A stretch of 64,000 bases of DNA, taken from the NCBI RefSeq assembly GCF_019977195.1, contig NZ_AP024643.1, positions 4,402,001-4,466,000 on the forward strand. Reading direction: 5' to 3'. The notes below the pieces were generated by a model, which searched no databases, was not told the DNA's origin, and was given only the letters and a program-made list of their open reading frames with translations. The DNA comes from Arthrobacter sp. StoSoilA2. Its GTDB lineage: Bacteria > Actinomycetota > Actinomycetes > Actinomycetales > Micrococcaceae. The translations under genes and the position numbers were made by a program. This document shows positions 35,851 through 44,674 of this stretch, one piece after another. Each line of letters starts with the position of its first letter. Position 1 is the first letter of the stretch.

Positions 35851-37007
35851 TTGGCTGGCTCCTGGTCGCTTTTTGGGTCACTTAACGCGGCGGTACCGGA
35901 CACATGCTCTGCATGCTCGCTCGTACCTCCCCAACCGCCCCCTGACCTCGCAAGCTCGGTTAGGGAACCCTGCGGTTGTGGGCCCACCTTGGACGCATGC
36001 TGCCGCATGTCTCCGGGATCGCCGCTCGCTTCGGTGAGGTTCGCGCCCGAGGTAGACGACGCCGATGCCGCCCCGGGAGTGGCATCGGGCCTTCCGGAGC
36101 CGGGCGGCTCGCTGCTTGCAGCAGAGTCGTCCGGCGAAGGGGCGGGGGCGGCATCGGCGTCGTCGTCCCCAGCCCCGGGCGCGGCGTCGTCGTCCAGGTC
36201 GTCATCTGAGGTTGTGGATTGATTTGAGTCTGGGTCGATGTCCAGGACGGGCTCCGTGCCCGACTCGTCGGCGGCTACGGCGATGAGGGCTTCGATTTGG
36301 GCCGGGATGTCGCCGATGTTTTCGAACGGGAGAGCCAGGGGGAGGGCGTTGCTGATGGTGTAGGTGTCGTCCAAGGGGGTGGGGAGGAGGAGTTGGCGGG
36401 CCAGGAGTTTGGTGATGGTGCGGGTGACGACGTCGGAGTCGCGGAGCGCATCCTGCTGGCCGGGGGGAGTGTAATTGGCCACGAGGTCCGAGATCTCTTC
36501 GCGGGTGATGGTGGGGTCCGTCTGGGCTGTGACGTGGCGGTCAAGGAGGAGCCGCAGGCGCAGCAGGACGATGGTTTCCACACGACTCAGTGCACGCTGC
36601 TGCCGCAGGATGCTTGATCGTGAACTGGCGCCGATGATCTCAGGGTCAACGGGGCGGAGGACTGCGATCTTACGGTCGTGATCGAGCTGGAGGGTGAGGA
36701 ACAGTTCCGAAAGGCGGCTGCGGAGGATGAGTTGGTTGTCCAGGAGGGTGGTCCAGAGCTTCTCGTCCCGGCCGCCGTCGATGTAGGGGCCTTTCAGCAG
36801 TTTGACCAGCGCGTGACGGACCTTCATCGGCAGCACGCCTGTGTCACCGGGGAAAAGCGCAGCGCCGTCAACGAACGTGTCCCGCGGGGTAATGCGGAAT
36901 GGGTCGCCTTGGCTGGCGGGGGGCGCAGTTTCAGCCGGGACTTCAGCCTCCTCAAGGGTGACTTGCTCCTCCTCGGTGACGTCCGTCGTCGTGATTTCCT
37001 CAGTCAT
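35847..37007 (-). CDS. jetB: JetB / MksE-like protein (DUF4194)
   Basis: About 386 aa from ATG at 37007, which has GAGGA five bases upstream; an in-frame ATG at 37019 has no such site. Residues about 40-250 form the DUF4194 winged-helix domain (VRHALVKLLKGPYIDG, RLRLLLDRHVTAQTDPTITREEI). The last 130 residues are acidic and Pro/Ser/Ala/Gly-rich (DDDLDDDAAPGAGDDDAD) and look disordered; most family members lack such a tail. It should bridge the kleisin-like JetA and the SMC JetC. Confidence 0.82.
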   Translation of the reverse strand: MTEEITTTDVTEEEQVTLEEAEVPAETAPPASQGDPFRITPRDTFVDGAALFPGDTGVLPMKVRHALVKLLKGPYIDGGRDEKLWTTLLDNQLILRSRLSELFLTLQLDHDRKIAVLRPVDPEIIGASSRSSILRQQRALSRVETIVLLRLRLLLDRHVTAQTDPTITREEISDLVANYTPPGQQDALRDSDVVTRTITKLLARQLLLPTPLDDTYTISNALPLALPFENIGDIPAQIEALIAVAADESGTEPVLDIDPDSNQSTTSDDDLDDDAAPGAGDDDADAAPAPSPDDSAASSEPPGSGRPDATPGAASASSTSGANLTEASGDPGDMRQHASKVGPQPQGSLTELARSGGGWGGTSEHAEHVSGTAALSDPKSDQEPAK

Positions 37008-38457
37008 CAGAATCCTCATTCAGCGTGACGACAGGCAGGTACGCAGTGCGGATACTGCCGTCGATTTGTTCGAAGTCGATGTGTTCCCAGGCGGCCCGGT
37101 CGAACCCCGCGCCGCTGTGCAGCGCCCTGGACAGCAGGGATCGGACGGTGTTGATGTGTCGTTCCTCGGCGGGCAGGTTTTCCCATGCCTCGCCCAGGGT
37201 GGCTGCGCCGGCCATCGCGGCCCGCACAACGGCCGGCTTGGCCTTGCCGGTGCGTGCCGAGCGCACCCGGTCCGAATCGCTGAAGGCGATGGGGTCCGCC
37301 AGCCGGGGCGGGGTCGCGAACTCGTCCGGGTCAAAGAGCTTGACCATGGCCAACGACTCGAATCCGGCGTTATACAGGACGGGGCCGCGTACCAGGCCGG
37401 GACGGTCACGTTCGTAGGGCATGGACCGGATGGCTTGCTCTGCCTCAGCCAGAACCTTGCGCAGGCTGACGGACTGACGGACGTCGTCGCTCTGGATGTA
37501 GGTGTTCAGGCTTTCGGAGAGCTTGCCGTAGATTCTCTGGATCTGGCTGTGCTGGGTTCGCAGTTCAGCCACGAGGTTCTTCAGCGTTTCGCGGTCTTCG
37601 TGCGAAAGATCGTCCGCGAACTGCCGGCTGAGGACCTCGCCGATCGCGGATCGGAAACGCAATTGCTGCTGCGGGTCTTCCAGGAAGGCTGTGAAGGAGC
37701 GGAACGTCCTGCCCTCGGGACTTTGGCGCAGGCGTTTGTCGGCCTCCAGGACCTGGGCCATGGTTGCGCCCTTGCTCAGCGACTCCTCGATGATCTGGTT
37801 GCGGAGCTCGCCCACCAACTCCTCGATGCGGTCGCGCATTTTCTTGTAGTCAGCGGGAAGGCTGGCGGCGAGGTCAAGGATATTGCCTGCGGCCTCAACA
37901 GCTTCTTCGTCGTCCAGGAGGCCGTCGAATTCGCCGGAGCTAATGTCCTGGACGAGTTGCTGGCGCTCCTGGATTTCTTCCTCCAGTGCCTCCAAACGTG
38001 CGCTTTGGTCCGGGTTGGTCTCGTTGGCGAGCTTCTCCACATCGCCAAGCAGCGTGCCCAGGCGGGAACCGTTGAGCGTGGAGCGCTCGCTGGAAAGGCT
38101 GTCCAGGAATGCGAGCACACGAGCCGCTGCTTCGGTGACCTCGTAGACGATCTGGCCGGACTGGTTGCGGCGTGTCAGAAATTGCTTGCGCGTCCATTCG
38201 TCGCCGAAGGCTTTGCCGTTCTGCTGGCCGCCCAGCCCTGGTTCCTGGCGGCGGAGCTGCTCAAGGAAGGCGTCGACGTCGGCATGGAACTCTTCCAGCG
38301 GAAGCTGCGGCCGGGTGCGGGTGAAGGAAGCCTGCAGCACCGCGATCACCCAAGGTGCCGAACGTGTCAGGGCCCAGGCGGGACCTTTGGTCAGTTGCTC
38401 AAGGTCGCGAAGCCGGGCACTGATGGCGTCGGCGGAGGACATCGCTGAACGGGACAA
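37000..38457 (-). CDS. jetA: JetA / MksF-like kleisin (DUF3375)
   Basis: 485 aa. DUF3375 architecture: an N-terminal winged helix (APWVIAVLQASFTRTRPQLP, LTRRNQSGQIVYEVTEAAARVLAFLDSL), a coiled-coil middle (about 140-300) and a C-terminal domain. In Wadjet it is the kleisin subunit closing the SMC ring. The gene overlaps jetB by a few bases and is the first of the operon. The palindromic element at 38533-38607 lies upstream. Confidence 0.83.
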   Translation of the reverse strand: MSRSAMSSADAISARLRDLEQLTKGPAWALTRSAPWVIAVLQASFTRTRPQLPLEEFHADVDAFLEQLRRQEPGLGGQQNGKAFGDEWTRKQFLTRRNQSGQIVYEVTEAAARVLAFLDSLSSERSTLNGSRLGTLLGDVEKLANETNPDQSARLEALEEEIQERQQLVQDISSGEFDGLLDDEEAVEAAGNILDLAASLPADYKKMRDRIEELVGELRNQIIEESLSKGATMAQVLEADKRLRQSPEGRTFRSFTAFLEDPQQQLRFRSAIGEVLSRQFADDLSHEDRETLKNLVAELRTQHSQIQRIYGKLSESLNTYIQSDDVRQSVSLRKVLAEAEQAIRSMPYERDRPGLVRGPVLYNAGFESLAMVKLFDPDEFATPPRLADPIAFSDSDRVRSARTGKAKPAVVRAAMAGAATLGEAWENLPAEERHINTVRSLLSRALHSGAGFDRAAWEHIDFEQIDGSIRTAYLPVVTLNEDSDD

Positions 38458-38799
38458 CTACTCTCCTTCAGCTGCTGCGAAACCTGGCTGGCAGCGGAAA
38501 CTGCCCCGTACAAGGTTAACGCAGAGCGTCCCTACCCATCTAAGTAGCAGCAGAGCACGTTTACGGGCCCCTAAACGCGCTCTACTGCGACCTAGACTCC
38601 CAGTTGGGCGGGGCAGGTGCCGAAGCCGCACGCCGCCGTCGTACTCATTCCGTTACATACCGCCCGGTTCGGTTTCGATCCCATATCGACACGGCCGCGG
38701 CGCGATTCCGTGCTGGCCGAAAACCACGCCCACCCCTAATGTCGGATCATCGACGCAGCCACGCCGCGTCTACCCACGCACTGTCGCATAGGGGGAACC
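38458..38799. other. Gene-free divergent region before jetA with palindromic repeat
   Basis: About 340 bp between jetA and a small membrane protein gene. It contains the palindrome described at 38533-38607; the rest holds no recognisable gene. The promoters of both divergent units are expected here. Confidence 0.5.
38533..38607. repeat. Palindromic repeat with GCAGCAG arms, copy A
   Basis: The sequence runs from ACCCATCTAAGTAGCAGCAG to CTGCGACCTAG...GTTGGG with imperfect complementary arms around GGGCCCC. It shares its end motifs (ACCCA, TAAGTNGCAGCAG; CTGCNACCTAG, GTTGGG) with the element at 55626-55693. Confidence 0.6.
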
Positions 38800-39102
38800 A
38801 TGGATTTCGACTTCACTGCTCTGGAAACAGCCACCTACGTATTCATTGGAACGCTGGTCTTCGCCGCCATTTTGGTGGCGTTTATCGCAGCAGCGGCCAT
38901 AGCAACAATCGTTCTGATCGGTGCCATGGGAATGGCCTGGTACACCGTCAAGGCAGTCCTGGGCGGCTTGGTGCATGGCATCAATTTTGCGTGGGACAGC
39001 CTGGTCCATCACGCAGGACAAGTGGAAATCCCGGCCGAATTCCAGCCCCAGGTTTCCTCTGGCACGGGTAGCTACCCGCGGGTAGCATTGAGGGACAGCT
39101 GA
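38800..39102 (+). CDS. Small membrane protein of unknown function
   Basis: 100 aa. One long hydrophobic segment (about residues 12-50, VFIGTLVFAAILVAFIAAAA and following), probably two helices, then a hydrophilic C-terminus. AGGGGG lies about 5 bases before ATG. Not recognised. It precedes the acyl-CoA dehydrogenase gene on the same strand, separated by 62 bp. Confidence 0.6.
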   Translation: MDFDFTALETATYVFIGTLVFAAILVAFIAAAAIATIVLIGAMGMAWYTVKAVLGGLVHGINFAWDSLVHHAGQVEIPAEFQPQVSSGTGSYPRVALRDS

Positions 39103-39164
39103 AGGGTTCCCACCCGAGGCGGACCCTGGCTCCATCCGGCACAACCGGCTAGAGGAGTTATTCC

Positions 39165-41129
39165 ATGACGTCCGCTACTGACAACAGTCTCACCGCCGCA
39201 AGCGTCAACGCCACAGCAGAAGAAGCCCGCGCCGTCGCCGAGGCTGCCCGCGAAACTGAATGGAACCGGCCCAGCTTTGCCAAGGGCCTGTACTTGGGCA
39301 GCTTCGACCTCAGCCTGATCCATCCGTGGCCACAAGCCAAAACGGAGGACGTGGAGCGCGGCGAAGAGTTCATGGCCAAGCTCGATGCGTTCTGCAGGTC
39401 CATGTCCGGACGGGTGATCGAACGCGACGCGAAGATCCCGGATGAGTACCTTGCAGGCCTCGCGGATCTGGGCGTTTTCGGCATGAAAATCCCCCGCGAA
39501 TACGGTGGCCTGGGATTGTCCCTGGTCTATTATGGCCGCGCGCTGGCTTTGGTGGGCTCCGTCCATCCGAGCCTGGGCGCACTGATTTCGGCGCATCAGT
39601 CCATTGGCGTTCCGGAGCCCGTCAAAGAATTCGGCACGCCCGAGCAGAAGCAGGAATACCTTCCGCGCTGCGCCGCCGGCGCCATCACGGCTTTCCTCCT
39701 GACCGAGCCCGACGTCGGCAGCGACCCCGCCCGGATGGGCGCCACTGCCGTTCTGTCGGACGACGGCCGGTCTTACCTTTTGGACGGCGTGAAACTCTGG
39801 ACCACCAACGGTGTGATCGCCGAACTCGTGGTAGTCATGGCAAGAGTTCCGGCCCACACCGACGCCGACGGCACCACGCACAAAGGCGGCATCTCCGCGT
39901 TCGTCGTGGAGATGGACTCCCCCGGCATTACGGTGGAAAACCGGAACAGCTTCATGGGCCTGCGCGGTATCGAGAATGGCGTGACCCGTTTCCACCAAGT
40001 GCGCGTGCCGGTGGAGAACCGCCTGGGCCGCGAGGGCCAGGGCCTCAAAATCGCCCTCACCACGCTCAATACGGGACGTCTTTCCATCCCCGGGCTCTGC
40101 GTTGCGGCTGGGAAGTGGAGCCTGAAGATTGCCCGCGAATGGTCAAACGCCCGTACGCAATGGGGCCGTCCGGTAGGCAAGCATGAGGCCGTTGGAAAGA
40201 AGATTGCGTTCATCGCCGCCACGACCTTCGCGTTGGAAGCCGTGTTTGAGTTGTCGGCCGAGATGGCCGACGCCGGCCAAAAGGACGTGCGCATCGAAGC
40301 CGCGCTGGCCAAGCTCTGGTCCACCGAACTCAGCTGCCGGATCGCCGATGAACTGGTTCAGATCCGCGGCGGCCGTGGCTTTGAAACCGCCGAGTCCCTT
40401 GAAGCCAGGGGCGAGCGCGCCGTGGCGGCCGAGCAACTCCTCCGGGACCTCCGCATCAACCGGATCTTCGAGGGTTCCAGCGAGATCATGAAACTCCTCA
40501 TCGCCCGCGAAGCCGTGGACGCGCACCTTGCCGCCGCAGGTGACCTCGCCTCAGCGGACGCGAGCCTGCAGGACAAGGCGAGAGCCGCCGTCGGCGCTTC
40601 AGGTTTCTACGCCCGCTGGCTGCCGAAACTCGTTGCCGGGGCAGGCATGGACCCGCGCTCCTACGGCGAGTTCGGGCGTCTGGGCAAGCACCTGCGGTTT
40701 GTTGAAAGGTCCTCGCGACGGCTCGCCAGGCAGACTTTCTATGGCATGGGGCGCTGGCAGGCGAAGCTGGAACACAAGCAAGCGTTCCTGGGCAGGATCG
40801 TGGACATCGGCGCCGAACTGTTCGCCATGGCAGCATGTTGCTCACGTGCCGAAATGCTGCTTCGTACCCATCCGGAACACGGCGCCACCGCCTTTGAACT
40901 CGCCGAGGCCTACTGTGAGCAGGCACGGGTGCGGGTGGACGAATACTTCGACCAGCTGTGGCGGAACACCGACGACGGCGACCACCACCTTTCGCGCAAA
41001 GTCCTCGCCGGGGATTACGCCTGGCTTGAGGCCGGAGTCCTGGACCAGTCCGAAGGCACCGGGCCGTGGATCGCCGATGCGTCCCCTGGTGCCTCAAGCA
41101 AGGAGAACCTGCACCGCAAGTATCGGTAA
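39165..41129 (+). CDS. Acyl-CoA dehydrogenase (long/very-long-chain type)
   Basis: 654 aa, longer than the usual 380-400. Standard domains: N-terminal helical, the FAD-binding beta domain (AFLLTEPDVGSDPARM, KLWTTNG) and C-terminal helical with RINRIFEGSSEI, where the family's catalytic Glu lies near residue 436. An additional 200-residue C-terminal helical extension resembles VLCAD/ACAD9-type enzymes. It should catalyse the first oxidation of fatty acid beta-oxidation, passing electrons to ETF. AGAGGAG precedes the ATG. Confidence 0.9.
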   Translation: MTSATDNSLTAASVNATAEEARAVAEAARETEWNRPSFAKGLYLGSFDLSLIHPWPQAKTEDVERGEEFMAKLDAFCRSMSGRVIERDAKIPDEYLAGLADLGVFGMKIPREYGGLGLSLVYYGRALALVGSVHPSLGALISAHQSIGVPEPVKEFGTPEQKQEYLPRCAAGAITAFLLTEPDVGSDPARMGATAVLSDDGRSYLLDGVKLWTTNGVIAELVVVMARVPAHTDADGTTHKGGISAFVVEMDSPGITVENRNSFMGLRGIENGVTRFHQVRVPVENRLGREGQGLKIALTTLNTGRLSIPGLCVAAGKWSLKIAREWSNARTQWGRPVGKHEAVGKKIAFIAATTFALEAVFELSAEMADAGQKDVRIEAALAKLWSTELSCRIADELVQIRGGRGFETAESLEARGERAVAAEQLLRDLRINRIFEGSSEIMKLLIAREAVDAHLAAAGDLASADASLQDKARAAVGASGFYARWLPKLVAGAGMDPRSYGEFGRLGKHLRFVERSSRRLARQTFYGMGRWQAKLEHKQAFLGRIVDIGAELFAMAACCSRAEMLLRTHPEHGATAFELAEAYCEQARVRVDEYFDQLWRNTDDGDHHLSRKVLAGDYAWLEAGVLDQSEGTGPWIADASPGASSKENLHRKYR

Positions 41130-41240
41130 TCCGGCGCGTTCCTTCCCATTTAGTCCCAGGCGCACCTCGCCGCGTCCGCAAGGATACGCGGGCTGAAGCT
41201 CCGGTTCGGCCGTTTTTGCCGTGGCAACCGGGAAGGAGCG

Positions 41241-41645
41241 TTAGCGCACGTCGCCGTCCACGTAGTACCAGACCTTGTCCTCGCGTACGAAACGGCTGAG
41301 TTCCCGCTGGACGCCCCGTTCCCCGTCGGACCGATAGTGCGCAGCGAACTCAACAGTCCCGGTGCTGTCCAGGGGCCCGCCCTTGGACGTGCCCAGGATG
41401 TCGAGCCTGCGCCAGTGCATGTCAGCGTCCAGTTCCAAGGAAGCCGGGCGGGTTGAGGCGTGCCACGTTCGCAGGAGGTACGCCGGGTCCAGAATGACGA
41501 ATGCCGCATACCGGGAGCGCATCAGCTGCTCGGCTGTGGGTGCGTCGGCCTCACCGCGGTGGAACCGCCCACAACAATCGTCGTACTGCTCTCCGGAGAG
41601 GCAGGGGCATGCACCGTCGCGGAGTCGGCTGAAATCAGGGGTCAC
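41241..41645 (-). CDS. YchJ-family (UPF0225) protein
   Basis: About 134 aa. The N-terminal cysteine motif GACPCLSGEQYDDCCGRFH (SEC-C-like metal site) is followed by the NTF2-like core SRYAAFVILDPAYLLRTWH and WRRLDILGTSKGG, typical of YchJ. The function is unknown. The start is not secure: GTG at 41645 gives the family's usual length, but the frame is open much farther upstream. Confidence 0.75.
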   Translation of the reverse strand: MTPDFSRLRDGACPCLSGEQYDDCCGRFHRGEADAPTAEQLMRSRYAAFVILDPAYLLRTWHASTRPASLELDADMHWRRLDILGTSKGGPLDSTGTVEFAAHYRSDGERGVQRELSRFVREDKVWYYVDGDVR

Positions 41646-41831
41646 TGGGTCCCAATCTGAGGCTGAAAATGAGAGCTGGGCAACACATTTTCCCACGCCG
41701 TATAACAGCTTCGAAACAACCCTGCCCGAGGGTGGTGCGCGGCGTGATTCCGTCGGTGCTGGACCGTAGGCTAGATGTGCAAGCTGGGTGGGCAATGCGC
41801 GCATCGCAAAACGACAGCCAGGGGAGGCTAC

Positions 41832-42701
41832 GTGGAGGATCCGACAACACTCGCCATCAACCTGACATATTTGGGCACAGTGGGGATGGCTATCCTCATG
41901 TTCCTGGGCCTGGGTGTGGTCGTCATCATCACTCTGGTAGTTGCCGGAGTGGGACGGCTTGTGTCGGTGATTCTTTTGGCGATGGTCGGCATCTTCCCCA
42001 AGAAGGAAACAGTCACCATCGTCCACTTGCCCCCGGCTCCGGAACGCGTACCCTCACCGGCGGGTGACGACGTCGATTACTCCAGTCGCGGTGTTGAGTC
42101 GCCGCTTGAAGATCTTGCCTACGTTCCTGCCGGATCCGCTGCCGAGCCCGCACACAATCCTGCTGCCGCGGAACCCAAGAAGGACCTCCTTGGCGATGTT
42201 CGACGCCGGGTCTCGGATGCCACTTCTGCCGTCAAGGACGGTGCGTGGAAGGTTCGCCCTAAAAAGGTGCCCAAGCCGGTCCACGTTAAGGAAGTGGTGG
42301 AAACGCAAACCGCCCACCACCCCTTGCTTGTGGCCGCCAGCAAGGAACCCCCCGTACTTGCAAAGGACTGGGCCGACGCCGTCGCGGAAGCTGACCGGAG
42401 GGCGGCCGAGCGCGCAAAGGCAGAGGAACCGCCCGCCATCAAGGTGACGGTCCGGGAGCTGGACGAGCCAACACCGCCGTCCAGCAAAGACGAACCGTCC
42501 GCCCCGAAGGCCCCGGACGCGCAGCAGTCTCCTGGCAGCGGTCCTGAAAAGTCCGGGCCTCAATCCAACAGGTCCGGCCAAGGGAACGGCCCCACCCAAG
42601 GGAACAGCCCGAAGAAATCAGGCCCGAACACTTCCAAGAATGGAAAGTCTTCGAGCCCCATCCGTAAAGGATCGCTCAGCGGGGCAAGCCGCAACTCCTA
42701 G
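41832..42701 (+). CDS. Hypothetical membrane protein with long charged tail
   Basis: About 289 aa from a GTG preceded by AGGGGAGG at a good distance. Two membrane helices are likely in residues 8-55 (GMAILMFLGLGVVVIITLVV, then SVILLAMVGIF). The rest is hydrophilic: a middle part with VRRRVSDATSAVKDGAWKV, then a low-complexity Pro/Ser/Gly/Lys/Asn tail. Not recognised. The stop overlaps the stop of the convergent flavin reductase gene (CTAG). Confidence 0.65.
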   Translation: MEDPTTLAINLTYLGTVGMAILMFLGLGVVVIITLVVAGVGRLVSVILLAMVGIFPKKETVTIVHLPPAPERVPSPAGDDVDYSSRGVESPLEDLAYVPAGSAAEPAHNPAAAEPKKDLLGDVRRRVSDATSAVKDGAWKVRPKKVPKPVHVKEVVETQTAHHPLLVAASKEPPVLAKDWADAVAEADRRAAERAKAEEPPAIKVTVRELDEPTPPSSKDEPSAPKAPDAQQSPGSGPEKSGPQSNRSGQGNGPTQGNSPKKSGPNTSKNGKSSSPIRKGSLSGASRNS

Positions 42702-43189
42702 GCTGCGAGCTGCCGGAACGATGCTCCGTGGTAGATCAGTGGCTTGGATTCGTGGTTGATGGTGGTGGCCTTGACCTCGAGGACAACGATCGCGTGATCC
42801 CCCGCCGGCGTTTCGGAGACAACTTCGCATTCGAAACCCAGCACCGCGCCGTCGATAAGAACGGCCCCCGAGTCGCTGACACTGGTGGACAATCCGGCGA
42901 AGCGGTCCCGGGTCTTGGAGGACAGCTGAAGGCAGGCAGCTTCCTGGCCCTCGGCCAGCACGGACACACCCAACCTGCTGGCCTGCCGAAGCTTGGGCCA
43001 CGTTGTGGAGGAGTTCTGTACCGCGAACATCACCAACGGCGGTTCCAATGACACGCCCACAGTGAAGGACGACGCCACCAGTGCCTCCGGCGTGAAATCC
43101 ACCATGGCACTGAAGGCAGCCACTCCGGACGGGAACTGCGCAAATGCAGCCTTGATGGCCGCCGTTTCTTCCACGGTCGTCTGTGTCAT
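42698..43189 (-). CDS. Flavin reductase-like domain protein
   Basis: 163 aa from ATG at 43189 (MTQTTVEETAAIK), with GGGGACAG upstream. It has the FMN-binding split-barrel of flavin reductases: FAQFPSGVAAFSAMVD, ALVASSFTVGVSLEPPLVMFAV, then DHAIVVLEVKA and PLIYHGASFRQL. Such enzymes supply reduced FMN to monooxygenases or act on small substrates; the partner is unknown. It is divergent from the aldo/keto reductase gene. Confidence 0.88.
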   Translation of the reverse strand: MTQTTVEETAAIKAAFAQFPSGVAAFSAMVDFTPEALVASSFTVGVSLEPPLVMFAVQNSSTTWPKLRQASRLGVSVLAEGQEAACLQLSSKTRDRFAGLSTSVSDSGAVLIDGAVLGFECEVVSETPAGDHAIVVLEVKATTINHESKPLIYHGASFRQLAA

Positions 43190-43478
43190 TGTGCTGTCCC
43201 CTATCGTGCGTTGCTTGAGTTCCTTTCCCATAATTCACCCGCTTCCGGGAACGGCAATATTTGTTGATTCGAAAGACATTTGTGTTGCCGCGTGTCAAGA
43301 AATGTCGCGAAGTAAGGCCCCTTCCATTACCTCGCAAGACGAAAAACGAAGAAGTTCTACCGTTTGCATTTCGGGGTCCCACGGCCCTGTGTAGCCTCGA
43401 TTGGACATCCCTTGATGACGGTTGAGCCATCCACTGGCCCGCAGCTGTCAAACCACTGACCCACCACAGGAAGCCGAC

Positions 43479-44513
43479 ATGAGCCTCAACGAGCTACGAA
43501 CGCTTGGACGCACTGGCGCCCTGATCAGCCCCCTCACGCTGGGTACTTTGAACTTTGGCACCGGGACCGCTCCCACCGGCCCTGCGGAGAGCATCCGCAT
43601 CATTCAGGCGGCATTGGACGGCGGCATCACCAGCATCGACACCGCCGATATCTACTCGCAGGGTGAGGCCGAAGTCGTGGTGGGCCAGGCAATCCACGGA
43701 CGGCGCGACGACGTTTTTCTCGCCACCAAATTCCACGGCCAGATGGGGTCCAATCCAGCGCATGCCGGAAATTCGCGCCGGTGGATCGTCCGGGCTGTTG
43801 AGGACAGTTTGAGGCGGCTGAACACGGACAGGATCGACCTCTACCAAGCGCACCGTCCCGACTACAACACCGATCTTCTTGAGACGATCACCACCCTGAA
43901 CGATCTCATCCGGCAGGGCAAGATCCTCTACTACGGCACCTCAGTGTTCAGTCCGGCGCAGCTCGTCGAGGCACAGTGGATCGCGAACACCAACCACCTG
44001 ACGCCCCCGGTGGTGGACCAAGTTCCCTATTCCCTTCTGGTTCGCGCCAACGAACGCGACGTTTTCCCCATCACCCAGCAATACGGCGTCGGGGTTTTGA
44101 GTTATGGACCACTCGACGGCGGTTGGCTGGCTGGCGGTTACCGCGTTGGCGCGGGCCAGCCCGAAAGCTCACGTGCGGCTGCGGTTCCCGGCCGCTTCGA
44201 CGTGGCCGCTCCCTTCAACCAGGGCAAGCTGCACGCGGCGGACGCACTCGCACAACTGGCGGCCAGGTATGGACTGTCCCTCATCCAGCTTGCTGTCGCC
44301 TTTGCCCTGAACCACCCCGCCGTGACCAGTGTGATCATTGGACCGCGGACCGAGGACCATCTCACCGACTACCTGAAGGCCGCCGACGTGGTGCTCAGCG
44401 AAGCGGTTTTGGATGAAATCGATGACATCGTGGCCCCCGCCGTCAACTTCCTTGAGCGGGACGCCGGCACGGTCGCTCCCCATCTGGAGTACCCGGAACT
44501 TCGACGCCGCTAG
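43479..44513 (+). CDS. Aldo/keto reductase
   Basis: 344 aa from MSLNELRTLGRTG, preceded by AGGAAG. The catalytic tetrad is visible: Asp in ITSIDTADIYSQGEAE, Tyr of that motif, Lys in FLATKFHG and His in LYQAHRPD. The C-terminal NADPH-binding part has VTSVIIGPRTEDHL. It belongs to the voltage-channel beta-subunit/YhdN-like group of NADPH-dependent carbonyl reductases; the substrate is unknown. Confidence 0.92.
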   Translation: MSLNELRTLGRTGALISPLTLGTLNFGTGTAPTGPAESIRIIQAALDGGITSIDTADIYSQGEAEVVVGQAIHGRRDDVFLATKFHGQMGSNPAHAGNSRRWIVRAVEDSLRRLNTDRIDLYQAHRPDYNTDLLETITTLNDLIRQGKILYYGTSVFSPAQLVEAQWIANTNHLTPPVVDQVPYSLLVRANERDVFPITQQYGVGVLSYGPLDGGWLAGGYRVGAGQPESSRAAAVPGRFDVAAPFNQGKLHAADALAQLAARYGLSLIQLAVAFALNHPAVTSVIIGPRTEDHLTDYLKAADVVLSEAVLDEIDDIVAPAVNFLERDAGTVAPHLEYPELRRR

Positions 44514-44674
44514 GTTCCTTGCGCTGTGAGGCCCGCTCCGTGGCCTTCAGTCCTAGTGAAGCACGTCGGGCAGGGCGCACAATCGCCTATTGACGGCATT
44601 GGACCATGGCGTGATCCTTGTCCTAAGTGCTGCGGCACGCCCGCAGCGTCAGGTCCAGTAGAACGCCGCCTCCC

